Source: an uncultured Pelagibacteraceae bacterium (GTDB lineage Bacteria; Pseudomonadota; Alphaproteobacteria; Pelagibacterales; Pelagibacteraceae). From it: a stretch of 64,000 nt of DNA. The notes below the pieces were generated by a model. It saw nothing but the letters and a program-made list of their open reading frames with translations. It ran no database searches and was not told the origin of the DNA. The stretch lies in contig CACJNV010000003.1 in assembly GCA_902594865.1 (NCBI GenBank), positions 35,668 through 99,667 of the forward strand. Direction: 5' to 3'. The translations under genes and the position numbers were made by a program. Of the stretch, positions 8,957-18,242 are shown in pieces. Every line of letters starts with the position of its first letter. Position 1 is the stretch's first letter.

Positions 8957-9658
8957 ATGAACAATCCTAAATTAACAATTATTATACCTGCTTACAATGA
9001 AATAAATACAATACAAAATTTAATAGACAAAGTTTCAAATTTAAAAATTGATAAACAGATTATTTTAATTGACGATAACTCGGAAGATGGAACTAGTGAG
9101 ATAATCAAGAAAAATAGTAACAAACTCGATAAGATAATTATTCATAATAAAAATATGGGCAAAGGTGCAGCAATCAAAAGTGCACAAAAATTTATTGAAG
9201 GTAAATACGTAGTTATTCAAGACGCTGATTTAGAATATGATCCAAATGATTTATACAGCTTACTAGATGAAATTGAAAAAAATAGATATAAGGTTGTATA
9301 CGGTTCTAGAGTACTTAAAAATCCATTAAATAAAAAATCTCAAAATTTTAGTCACAGTTTAAGAATTGCTGGAAATATTTTTTTAACGAAATTATCAAAT
9401 TTATTAAATAGGCAAAAATTAACTGATGCACATACTTGTTATAAAATTTTTGAGTCAAATCTATTTAAGTCGATTAAATTAAATGAAAAAGATTTTTCAT
9501 TTTGTCCTGAAATTACAACTAAACTATCTCTATTAAATGAAAAAATTTTAGAGGTACCAATAAATTATAAAGGAAGAACATATGATCAAGGAAAAAAAAT
9601 AAAAGCCTATGATGGTTTAAAAGCTATATATGTATTATTAAAATATAGATTTTTTTAA
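8957..9658 (+). CDS. Family 2 glycosyltransferase (dolichol-phosphate mannosyltransferase-like)
   Basis: 'LTIIIPAYNEINTIQNLIDKV', 'IILIDDNSEDGT', 'VVIQDADLEYDP'. Confidence 0.92.
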   Translation: MNNPKLTIIIPAYNEINTIQNLIDKVSNLKIDKQIILIDDNSEDGTSEIIKKNSNKLDKIIIHNKNMGKGAAIKSAQKFIEGKYVVIQDADLEYDPNDLYSLLDEIEKNRYKVVYGSRVLKNPLNKKSQNFSHSLRIAGNIFLTKLSNLLNRQKLTDAHTCYKIFESNLFKSIKLNEKDFSFCPEITTKLSLLNEKILEVPINYKGRTYDQGKKIKAYDGLKAIYVLLKYRFF

Positions 9659-10489
9659 ATGCTAATTAGATTAAAATACTTTTTAGTAAAATATTTAGAA
9701 AAAATTCCTTTAGTTCAATTTATTATTTATAATAATCTTAAATATTTTAAGTTTCTTCTTCCTCATGACAAAGATTATTTAGGATTAAATTTGCTTTTTA
9801 ATAAAAATGAAGAAGGCACATTTTTAGATGTAGGTGGAAATATTGGTTTATCAACTTTAGGATTTAGATATTTAGGTTTTAAAAATAATGAAATATTAAT
9901 TTTTGAACCAGATCAAAACTTAATAAAAACATATCTAATCCCGATAAAATCTAAAGATAATAAAATTAAAATCTATCCCTTTGGTCTTTCAAATAAAAAT
10001 GAGAGTAGATTTTTATACAAGGCAATTTACAAAAATTTACAAGTTCATGTTAATAATAGTTTTAGTAAAAAATATATTTACGAAAAGATAAAAAACAATT
10101 ACCCACTTAAGTATAAGTATTTTAAATATAGAAAAACAAAATATAAACTAAAAATTTTTGATAATATAAACTATAAAAAAAAAATTTCTTTTATCAAAAT
10201 TGATGTGGAAGGATATGATCATCTAGTTTTGGAAGGTATGAAGAATTTTTTAAAAAAAAATTGTCCTATTTTTTTGATTGAATATAATAAGTCAAATTTT
10301 TCAAAAATTTGGATTAATTTAAAGACAAAATACAGATGTTATAGATTTAATATTGACAATAAAAGTTTTGACGAGTTTTCTAAAAAAGAAGTTCAAGGTT
10401 TAGAAAAAGGTTATATTTTTGATAAAAAATATAATAAAAACAGTTTAAATTTTTTTTTAATTCCAAAAAAATTTAAATTTAAATTTTAA
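9659..10489 (+). CDS. FkbM family methyltransferase
   Basis: 'FLDVGGNIGLSTLGFRYLG', 'ILIFEPDQNL', 'FIKIDVEGYDHLVLEGM'. Confidence 0.9.
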   Translation: MLIRLKYFLVKYLEKIPLVQFIIYNNLKYFKFLLPHDKDYLGLNLLFNKNEEGTFLDVGGNIGLSTLGFRYLGFKNNEILIFEPDQNLIKTYLIPIKSKDNKIKIYPFGLSNKNESRFLYKAIYKNLQVHVNNSFSKKYIYEKIKNNYPLKYKYFKYRKTKYKLKIFDNINYKKKISFIKIDVEGYDHLVLEGMKNFLKKNCPIFLIEYNKSNFSKIWINLKTKYRCYRFNIDNKSFDEFSKKEVQGLEKGYIFDKKYNKNSLNFFLIPKKFKFKF

Positions 10490-10506
10490 TTAAAAGTATA
10501 AAGTTA

Positions 10507-11790
10507 ATGAAAAAATTTTATAAAATAAAATCTTGTAGAATTTGTAAAAGCAAAAAAATTATAAAAATTGTTGATTTAAAAAAGCAATATATCCAGGGTT
10601 CATTTATTAAAAAAAACCATCCAAAGCCATTTATTGAAAAAATTCCTTTAGAACTTTTACTATGTAAAAAATGTTCACTTGTCCAAACTTCGTATACAGT
10701 AAATAAAAATTTATTGTATAGCAATTATTGGTATTCTTCTGGGATCAATTTAACCATGAAAAATCATTTGAAAGATTTAGCTGGAGAAATACAAAAATTA
10801 TTTATAAGAAATAATACAAAAATTGAAATATTAGACATTGGATGTAATGACGGCACATTGTTAAAAAATTTTAATAATAAGTTTAAAAAATATGGAATTG
10901 ATCCAAGTCAGATTGCAAAAAAAATTAAAAACAAAAATATAAAAATTTTTAACGATTTTTTCCCTCCAAAAAAAAAAGAATTAGAAAACATGAATATTAA
11001 ATTCAATGTTATAACATCTATAGCAATGTTTTATGACATTGACGATCCAAACGCCTTTGTTAAGAAAATTAAGTATTACCTAAGCAGAGATGGAGTATGG
11101 GTATTTGAACTCTCATACCTAATCGATATGATTAAACTAAATTCATTTGATACTATCTGTCATGAACACTTGGAATATTATTCCCTTACGTCAATAAATT
11201 ATCTTTTAAAAAAAAACAAACTGAAATTATTTAAAGTAAGCCAAAATTCAATAAACGGCGGCAGTATAAGATGTTATGTTACTCATCAAGATAATAATTT
11301 ATATTCAAATTTTAAGAATTTAAAAAAAATTAATAAACTATTAAATAATGAAAAAAAAGTTAAAGTTAATTCAATAGGTTATTATTCTAAATTTAATAAA
11401 AAAATATCTCATATAAAAAAAAATTTATTATCAATAATCAAAAAAATTAATCAAAAATCACAAAAGATTTATATATTAGGCGCATCAACAAAAGGAAATA
11501 CAATTTTACAGTATTTAGGACTTGACTCGAAAGTTATTCCAATTGCAATAGAAAGAAACAAAAGTAAAGTAGGTGCTAAAACTATAGGTAGTGAAATTAA
11601 AATTCTTGATGAAAAAATTATAAAAAAAAATCCTCCAGATTTCATGCTAGTTTTGCCTTGGCATTTTAGATCAGAAATTCTGAAAAGAGAAATTAATTTT
11701 ATAAATAAAGGTGGTTCTTTAATCTTTCCTTTGCCAAATATTCACATCGTAAATAAGAATAATATTCAATTTTATGCAAAAAAAAATTAA
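10507..11790 (+). CDS. Sugar C-methyltransferase (NovU/TylC3-like: zinc-binding + MT + C-terminal domain)
   Basis: CxxC zinc pairs ('CRICKSKK', 'CKKCSLVQ'), 'ILDIGCNDGTLLKNF', 'FDTICHEHLEYYSL', 'YILGASTKGNTILQY'. Confidence 0.9.
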   Translation: MKKFYKIKSCRICKSKKIIKIVDLKKQYIQGSFIKKNHPKPFIEKIPLELLLCKKCSLVQTSYTVNKNLLYSNYWYSSGINLTMKNHLKDLAGEIQKLFIRNNTKIEILDIGCNDGTLLKNFNNKFKKYGIDPSQIAKKIKNKNIKIFNDFFPPKKKELENMNIKFNVITSIAMFYDIDDPNAFVKKIKYYLSRDGVWVFELSYLIDMIKLNSFDTICHEHLEYYSLTSINYLLKKNKLKLFKVSQNSINGGSIRCYVTHQDNNLYSNFKNLKKINKLLNNEKKVKVNSIGYYSKFNKKISHIKKNLLSIIKKINQKSQKIYILGASTKGNTILQYLGLDSKVIPIAIERNKSKVGAKTIGSEIKILDEKIIKKNPPDFMLVLPWHFRSEILKREINFINKGGSLIFPLPNIHIVNKNNIQFYAKKN

Positions 11791-12712
11791 TAAAAATTCA
11801 AAAATTTTTCTTGCAGGACACAATGGTTTAGTTGGTTCAGCAATTTATAGAAAGCTAAAGTTTGATGGATATAAAAATGTAGTTGTTAAGACAAAAAAGG
11901 AATTAGATTTAAGAGATCAAAAAAGAGTATTTTTATTTTTTAAAAAAAAAAAATTTCATGCTGTTATTAACGCAGCTGCTACAGTTGGAGGAATTCATGC
12001 GAATAATAAATATAAGGCAGATTTTATTTATAACAACATCTCAATTCAATCAAACATTATTCACGCCTCATATTTAAATAATGTTGAGCATATGATTTTT
12101 TTAGGATCAAGTTGTGTATATCCAAAAAATTCAAAACAACCTATTAAAGAAAAATATTTGTTAAGTGGTGAGCTAGAAAAGACCAATGAACCATACGCAA
12201 TAGCAAAAATTGCAGGTATAAAAATGTGCGAAAGTTATAACTCTCAGTATGGTACTAATTATAAATGTTTAATGCCTACAAACACTTATGGTCCAAATGA
12301 TAATTATGATCTTTTAACTTCTCATTTTTATCCAGCTTTAATAAGAAAAGTTCATGAGGCAAAAATTAATAAAAAAAAAAATATAACTATATGGGGAAAC
12401 GGAAAATCTTATAGAGAATTGATTTATGTAGATGATCTAGCTGATGCTTGTATATATTTTTTAAAAAAAAAGACAAAACATAGTTTAATTAATATCGGCT
12501 CAAATGAGGAAAGGAGAATCATAGATTATGCCAAGTTTGTAATTAAAAAAGTTGGTGTTAAGATAAAAATAAAACTAGATAAAAAAAAACCTAACGGAAC
12601 TTTTAGAAAGAAATTAGATACAAATTTAGCTAATAAGTATGGATGGAAAGCTAAAATAAGTTTAGATCAAGGTTTTGATAAAGTTTACAGATCTTTTTTG
12701 AGCAATTCATGA
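11774..12712 (+). CDS. fcl: GDP-L-fucose synthase (GDP-4-keto-6-deoxy-mannose epimerase/reductase)
   Basis: 'FLAGHNGLVGSAIYRKL', 'NAAATVGGIHANN', 'FLGSSCVYPKNSKQPIKE', 'PTNTYGPNDNYD'. Confidence 0.93.
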   Translation: MQKKINKNSKIFLAGHNGLVGSAIYRKLKFDGYKNVVVKTKKELDLRDQKRVFLFFKKKKFHAVINAAATVGGIHANNKYKADFIYNNISIQSNIIHASYLNNVEHMIFLGSSCVYPKNSKQPIKEKYLLSGELEKTNEPYAIAKIAGIKMCESYNSQYGTNYKCLMPTNTYGPNDNYDLLTSHFYPALIRKVHEAKINKKKNITIWGNGKSYRELIYVDDLADACIYFLKKKTKHSLINIGSNEERRIIDYAKFVIKKVGVKIKIKLDKKKPNGTFRKKLDTNLANKYGWKAKISLDQGFDKVYRSFLSNS

Positions 12713-12722
12713 TTTACTTTTC

Positions 12723-13748
12723 TTAAGTTTGTGTTGGGCTTTCCAAATTTAATAAAATTTCATTTTTTTTATAATTTAATGATTTCATTCTTTTTCCAGG
12801 CAAAATTCCAACATATCTATTATATTCTTTGTAAATCTTTAACTCATTATATTGGTCACTTGTATTTCTAATTTTATTTATTCTATAATTTAGCTTTATT
12901 AATTCCTCTTGATTTTTTGAAATTTCAAAATTACCTCTAAAAATATCTTTGTATGAAGAAAGTATTTTATAAATAAAATTTAAAATTTTGTTGTTACTTT
13001 TTTCAATATCTTTAATAAAATATTTTGGTTTTATATTAACACTTTTACCCAAACTCGATAGTAGCTCTGGCCAAAAAATGTCATTACATACAAATGTGTA
13101 TAATCCAGGTTTTTCTTTTTCGTAAACTATGTTTATTAAGGCTTTTTTAATCAGAGAAACAAAAGTTATCCAGGCAGGTGTTTCTGGTAATTCAAAAATT
13201 CTTTTATCTTCAATTAATTTAATTATGTTTATACTCGCTCTTTGAAATTTACCATGTACTTCAGCAAGCCTTAAATTGTATATCTCAATATTATTTTTTT
13301 TTCCCAACTCATTAAAATAATTTTCAGCAAATCTTTTATTTGACGCATAGATTGAGCTAGAAAAAAAATAATTTTTTAATTTCTTTCTTTTTTTGTCCAT
13401 ACCAAATGCATTCATTGTACTTGCAAAGACAAATTTTGATTTTTTTTTCATATTTGGAATAATTATATTTGCTCTTTTCTTATAGAAATTTTTTATTTCT
13501 TTTAAAGTTCCACTATTAGGAGCCGAAAGCTCAAAAATTAGATCTGCACTCTTAATTTCAGAAATAATTTTCTCCTCATTTAGTTCTCCAATAACATTTT
13601 TAATTTTGTAAAAATTGAAAAAAGATGATTTTACTGCAACCGTGGAATTACAAACAATCTCAATATCTGTAGTATCTTTAAATTCATATGACAACTCTTT
13701 ACCAATTTGACCAGTTGCTCCTAGCAAAAAAATTTTTTTATTTGCCAT
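12723..13748 (-). CDS. SDR-family NAD(P)-dependent oxidoreductase/epimerase
   Basis: 'IFLLGATGQIGKELSYEF', 'FASTMNAFG', 'YASNKRFAENYF'. Confidence 0.8.
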   Translation of the reverse strand: MANKKIFLLGATGQIGKELSYEFKDTTDIEIVCNSTVAVKSSFFNFYKIKNVIGELNEEKIISEIKSADLIFELSAPNSGTLKEIKNFYKKRANIIIPNMKKKSKFVFASTMNAFGMDKKRKKLKNYFFSSSIYASNKRFAENYFNELGKKNNIEIYNLRLAEVHGKFQRASINIIKLIEDKRIFELPETPAWITFVSLIKKALINIVYEKEKPGLYTFVCNDIFWPELLSSLGKSVNIKPKYFIKDIEKSNNKILNFIYKILSSYKDIFRGNFEISKNQEELIKLNYRINKIRNTSDQYNELKIYKEYNRYVGILPGKRMKSLNYKKNEILLNLESPTQT

Positions 13749-14706
13749 AGAATAATTCAGTAATTTGTGAGGTGAGAAGAAAGGAGTTGTAAGACAGATC
13801 GCTTTCTTTTTTGTTTTTGAAAGACTCTAAAAAATCATTCCAGTATACCCTAGCAACATCAAAAGAGTTGTTAGGAAAATTTAAAAATTCATTATCTTTT
13901 ATTATGAATTCAGAATTTTTATTATTTTTAATTTTTAGGTTTGAGTTATTATCAAAAAGAAAAAGATCAATTGAGCAATTATCAAAATTATATTCAATTT
14001 TATTATGAGTATTCCGTAAAGTAGATATTATGAATTCACATTTAATTTGATTTTTTTTGTTATCAACTAACTCAAAATTACCAAAAGACTCAATATCAAG
14101 ATTATTCTCATATTTTTTTTCTGAATTAAATTTTAAAATTTCTTGTGCATATGTAGTAAATAAAACACAATCAAACCAATGGGTTCCTGCTTCAAAAAAA
14201 ATACCACCTCCTGATTGTTTAATTTCAGATCTAAAATTATCAAATTTGTAATTAATATCTCCAAAAAAAATTTTTACTGTTCTTAATGCTCCAAAAATAT
14301 TTTGGTTTATAATTTTTCGCATAGAATTGACAATACCCATTTTTCTTTTTGTATAGCCAATAGTTAACGAGCTCGCTTCAAAATTATTAGAAAAAAAATT
14401 ATGCTCATTCAGGTTCAAGGCGTGAGGTTTTTCAAAAAAAATACCATTACAATTATTCTTGATTTTTTCAAAAATTTTTTTTCTTTCACCATAAGGCGTT
14501 GTAATAAGAATAATATCAACTTTCACAGATTTAATTGCTTGATCCAGATCATCAAAAAATTTTATTTTTTTTTTTTCAACAATTTTTTTTTTAGATAAAT
14601 TTAATTCACAAACCCATGAAACAATTACATCATTTCTTGAGAGCAATATTGGTAGATGTACGTTCCATGCTACATTTCCTAATCCTACTATTCCAATTTT
14701 AATCAT
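13738..14706 (-). CDS. Gfo/Idh/MocA family oxidoreductase
   Basis: 'KIGIVGLGNVAWNVHLPILL', 'DIILITTPYGER', 'GIFFEKPHALN', 'GGGIFFEAGTHWFD'. Confidence 0.9.
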   Translation of the reverse strand: MIKIGIVGLGNVAWNVHLPILLSRNDVIVSWVCELNLSKKKIVEKKKIKFFDDLDQAIKSVKVDIILITTPYGERKKIFEKIKNNCNGIFFEKPHALNLNEHNFFSNNFEASSLTIGYTKRKMGIVNSMRKIINQNIFGALRTVKIFFGDINYKFDNFRSEIKQSGGGIFFEAGTHWFDCVLFTTYAQEILKFNSEKKYENNLDIESFGNFELVDNKKNQIKCEFIISTLRNTHNKIEYNFDNCSIDLFLFDNNSNLKIKNNKNSEFIIKDNEFLNFPNNSFDVARVYWNDFLESFKNKKESDLSYNSFLLTSQITELFYGK

Positions 14707-14740
14707 TTAGATATAGTTTTTTATACTATATTACTGAAAT

Positions 14741-14848
14741 ATGAAAAAAAATTTTGAGTACCAAAAAGACAAAGATATATCGATTAAACATTTAATTTCT
14801 TCAGAGCAAAAAATTATTCTATTTGTATATTTAAAAAAATATGAATAG
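14741..14848 (+). CDS. Candidate small ORF (35 aa) overlapping the start of the downstream glycosyltransferase gene
   Basis: Read by hand: MKKNFEYQKDKDISIKHLISSEQKIILFVYLKKYE*; stop overlaps GT ATG at 14841 by 8 bp. Confidence 0.3.
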   Translation: MKKNFEYQKDKDISIKHLISSEQKIILFVYLKKYE

Positions 14849-16016
14849 AATTTTTTTAATATTGTGGGGTGACCCAAAATTTTATCAAACAATAATTTTT
14901 TTAGCAGAGATTTTATCAAGAAAGGGTTTTAAAGTTTTTATTTTATCTAAAAATACCAAGAAACAAAAAGATATAATTAAACAAGCAAATTTTGGTAAAA
15001 AAACAAAAATATTTGAAAGTCCAAATTTTTTTTTAGGTTATTCAAATTTTTTTGATTATTTTGTTTTTCTTATTTTTATTTTAATTAAAACTTTTTCTAT
15101 AAAGCCAAGATGTATAATATTTTTCAACAAAAAGGCTCTTTTTAGTTCAATTTTATTAAATTTATTTAAAAGAAAGAATGTTAATTTTATTTATCATAAT
15201 TTTGATTTCGAAATATTAAAAAACACACAAACTTTATTTGAAAAACTATATATCAAATTAGAATTTTTATGCTCAAATATTTGTGATTTTTTAATTTTTC
15301 CTTCTTTAGAAAGATCCAAAATATTTGTCAAAAATGCTAAAAATAAATTTAGTAAAACATTTTATTTGATGAATTGTTTTCCAGTTAAAAGAATAAAAAT
15401 TTCCTCACAAGAGTTTAGAAAATTTATAAAAATAAATAATCTTAAAAATAAAAAAATAGTTTGTCATCTTGGTTCTATTGGCAAAGATCACTATTTAGAA
15501 GAAATTGTTGAGAGTTTTAAGTATGTAAATAAAAATACTATATTGGTAATTGGAGGAAATTCATTAAATGGTTATTCAAATATTTTAAAAAATATAATTA
15601 GAAAAAGTAATTTGCAAAAAAAAGTCTTCATTTTTGAAGATATAAGCAATGAGTTTTGGTTTGAAATTTTAAAATATTCAAATTTAGGTTTGTGCTTTTA
15701 CAAACCTTCAGTTTTAAGTCATAAATTTATGGCAGGCACATCACAGAAATTTAACAATTATTTATTTTTTAAAATACCTATGCTTGTTAATAATAATTCT
15801 GATTTTAAAAATTTTAAAAAAAAATTTGATATTTTTAATATGATTAATCCAAGAAACCCTCGAAATATTGGTTTAAGTATTAATAAAATTTTTACTAATA
15901 AAAAAAGATACTATAAAATACAAAAAAATATGAAAAAGTCTTTTAATGAAAAGTTAAACTTTGAATATCAATATTCAATTAGTTATAAAAAAGTTTTTAA
16001 AATCATGAATATTTAA
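14841..16016 (+). CDS. Glycosyltransferase, GT4/GT-B-like
   Basis: 'FLAEILSRKGFKVFILSK', 'VCHLGSIGKDHYLEEIVESFKYV', 'ILVIGGNSL', 'NLGLCFYKPS'. Confidence 0.75.
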   Translation: MNRIFLILWGDPKFYQTIIFLAEILSRKGFKVFILSKNTKKQKDIIKQANFGKKTKIFESPNFFLGYSNFFDYFVFLIFILIKTFSIKPRCIIFFNKKALFSSILLNLFKRKNVNFIYHNFDFEILKNTQTLFEKLYIKLEFLCSNICDFLIFPSLERSKIFVKNAKNKFSKTFYLMNCFPVKRIKISSQEFRKFIKINNLKNKKIVCHLGSIGKDHYLEEIVESFKYVNKNTILVIGGNSLNGYSNILKNIIRKSNLQKKVFIFEDISNEFWFEILKYSNLGLCFYKPSVLSHKFMAGTSQKFNNYLFFKIPMLVNNNSDFKNFKKKFDIFNMINPRNPRNIGLSINKIFTNKKRYYKIQKNMKKSFNEKLNFEYQYSISYKKVFKIMNI

Positions 16017-17016
16017 TTTCTTCATCTATCATAATTTTAATCAATTTATTCAAATCAGTTTTTGGCTTCCATTTCAATTTTTTTCTTGCCTTGGTTGAAT
16101 TTCCAATCAATAAATTTACCTCAGCAGGTCTAAAATATTTTGGGTTAATTTTAATAATTGTTTTATTATTATCATTGTTCACAAGTCTCTCTTTTAAACC
16201 ATGACCACGCCAACTAACATTCATATTCAGATATTTTGTTGCTTTGTTGATAAAATCTTTGATTGAATAGGTTTTACCTGTAGATATTACGTAATCATCA
16301 GGTTTTTTTTGCTGTAGCATTTTCCACATTGCTTCAACGTATTCTTTAGCGTATCCCCAATCACGTTTAGCATACAAATTTCCTAACTCAAAAAATTTAA
16401 TTTCTTTTTTTAAAATTTTTATTAATCCAATAATTATTTTTCTTGTTACAAACTCTTCACCTCTAAGAGGTGATTCATGGTTAAAAAGAATACCAGATAC
16501 TGCAAACATATTGTATGAAGATCTATAATTTTGTGTCGAATAATGAGCAAAAACTTTTGAGATTGCATATGGACTTTGTGGATTTAGAGTTGTTTTTTCA
16601 TTCTGTACTTTACTTAAAACATCTCCAAACATTTCTGAAGAAGATGCTTGATAAAATTTTATTTTTGGGTTCATAGATCTTATTGTTTCTAAAATTCTTA
16701 ATGTTCCTAATCCAGTTATATTAGAGGTATTTAAAGGGCTATTGAATGAAGCTTTAACAAATGATTGAGCCGCTAGATGATAAACTTCGGAAAATTTATA
16801 TTTCTTGAATACCCTTTGAATTTCATATATTTCACTTAATTCCATTTCTTCGAAAATAATATCATTTTCAATTCCAAGTCTTTTAAGTCTCCAATTAGAT
16901 GATCTAGCAGACCTTCTATCAGTTCCTACAACTTTATATTTTTTTTCTAGTAATAATTTAGCTAAATATGCTCCATCTTGGCCTGATACCCCAGTAATTA
17001 GTGCTAATTTTTTCAT
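16003..17016 (-). CDS. gmd: GDP-mannose 4,6-dehydratase
   Basis: 'ALITGVSGQDGAYLAKLLLEKKYKVVGTDRR', 'YQASSSEMFGDV', 'SPYAISKVFAHYSTQNYR', 'LFNHESPLRGEEFVTRKI'. Confidence 0.95.
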   Translation of the reverse strand: MKKLALITGVSGQDGAYLAKLLLEKKYKVVGTDRRSARSSNWRLKRLGIENDIIFEEMELSEIYEIQRVFKKYKFSEVYHLAAQSFVKASFNSPLNTSNITGLGTLRILETIRSMNPKIKFYQASSSEMFGDVLSKVQNEKTTLNPQSPYAISKVFAHYSTQNYRSSYNMFAVSGILFNHESPLRGEEFVTRKIIIGLIKILKKEIKFFELGNLYAKRDWGYAKEYVEAMWKMLQQKKPDDYVISTGKTYSIKDFINKATKYLNMNVSWRGHGLKERLVNNDNNKTIIKINPKYFRPAEVNLLIGNSTKARKKLKWKPKTDLNKLIKIMIDEEIKYS

Positions 17017-17070
17017 AAAAAATATAAAATAAAAAAGTTATATAATTTCTTCTAATTAAATTAAATACTC

Positions 17071-17099
17071 TTTACAACAATTATTATTATTTGTATAAG
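17071..17099 (+). promoter_or_regulatory. Putative sigma70-type promoter for the 5S rRNA gene
   Basis: TTTACA (17071-17076), 17-bp spacer, TATAAG (17094-17099); each hexamer 5/6 to consensus. Confidence 0.6.
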
Positions 17100-17103
17100 G
17101 CCT

Positions 17104-17222
17104 TGCCTGGTGATTATTGCGCAAGGGTTATACCCGATCCCATTCCGAACTCGGAAGTCAAGCTTTGCTGCGCCGATGGTACTTTGTCTTAAGACATGGA
17201 AGAGTAGGACATTGCCAGGCTA
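17104..17222 (+). rRNA. rrf: 5S ribosomal RNA
   Basis: 'GCCTGGTGATTATTGCG...ACCCGATCCCATTCCGAACTCGGAAGTCAAGC...GCGCCGATGGTACT...AGAGTAGGACATTGCCAGGC'; terminal helix GCCTGG/CCAGGC; ends approximate. Confidence 0.95.
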
Positions 17223-17229
17223 ATCTAAA

Positions 17230-18123
17230 ATGAGAAATTTCATTATTGTTACTGGTGGGGCTGGTTTTGTTGGCTCTAATCTTATTGAACTTCTATTAAA
17301 AAGAACAAAATTTAAAATTATAAGCTTGGATAATTATTCATCTGGTAAAAAAGAAAATCATTTTAAAAATAAAAGAGTTAAATATTTAAAAGGCTGTACT
17401 ACAAATATTAATAAAGTTTTAATTAAATATAAAAAAAAAATTAATTCAGTTTTTCACTTTGGAGAGTTTTCAAGAATTTTTCAAAGTTTTAAAAAATTTG
17501 ATGAGTGTTACAAATCAAATTCAATTGGTTCGAAGGCAGTATTTAAATTTTGTTTAGATAATAATATCAAGTTAATTTATTCAGCAACTTCTGCAAGTTT
17601 AGGAAATCGAGGTAATGATAAAAATTTATCTCCTTATGCTTTTACTAAATCCAAAAACTTAGAATTATTAGAGAACTTTAAAAAATGGTTTAATTTTAAA
17701 TTTGAAGTTATTTTTTTTTATAATGTTTATGGTCCAAGACAAATTAAGGTTGGAGACATGTCAACAGTAATTGGAATTTTTGAAAATCAATACTCTAGCA
17801 AAAAACCTTTAACTGTTGTAAAACCAGGTACTCAGACCAGAAGATTTACTCATATTAATGATACTGTTAACATCTGTTATGAAGCCTTTAAAGAGAACAA
17901 ATGTAAATATTACAGTATTACTAATAAAAACTGTTATTCAATACTAGAAGTTGCAAAAATGTTTAAAAGTAAAATTAAGTTCTTAAAACCAAGATTAGGT
18001 GAAAGATATGCATCTGCTTTGACCAAAATATCAAGTAATAACAAAATAATACAAAAATATGGAAAATTACAATTGAAAGATTATGTAAGTTCCTTTATTA
18101 AGTCCCACAATTATGAAAATTAA
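17230..18123 (+). CDS. NAD-dependent epimerase/dehydratase (extended SDR)
   Basis: '[19 protein letters not shown]', '[12 protein letters not shown]', YxxxK 'YAFTKSK', 'FYNVYGPRQ'. Confidence 0.88.
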   Translation: MRNFIIVTGGAGFVGSNLIELLLKRTKFKIISLDNYSSGKKENHFKNKRVKYLKGCTTNINKVLIKYKKKINSVFHFGEFSRIFQSFKKFDECYKSNSIGSKAVFKFCLDNNIKLIYSATSASLGNRGNDKNLSPYAFTKSKNLELLENFKKWFNFKFEVIFFYNVYGPRQIKVGDMSTVIGIFENQYSSKKPLTVVKPGTQTRRFTHINDTVNICYEAFKENKCKYYSITNKNCYSILEVAKMFKSKIKFLKPRLGERYASALTKISSNNKIIQKYGKLQLKDYVSSFIKSHNYEN

Positions 18124-18238
18124 AAGCTCATTAAAATCTATTAAAAAAAGAGATTTAAACTCTAAGCTTGTTAGAAGAAGAGGAAGAGTTTATGTCATTA
18201 ATAAAACGAACCCAAAATTTAAAGCAAGACAGAAATAG
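18113..18238 (+). CDS. rpmJ: 50S ribosomal protein L36 (zinc-free form)
   Basis: Hand translation [41 protein letters not shown]; absent from the supplied ORF track (too short). Confidence 0.93.
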   Translation: MKIKSSLKSIKKRDLNSKLVRRRGRVYVINKTNPKFKARQK

Positions 18239-18242
18239 TTTT

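Noticed and set aside
14731-14919. 62-aa minus-strand ORF
   Set aside because: Antisense to the GT start and the small plus ORF; no family resemblance.
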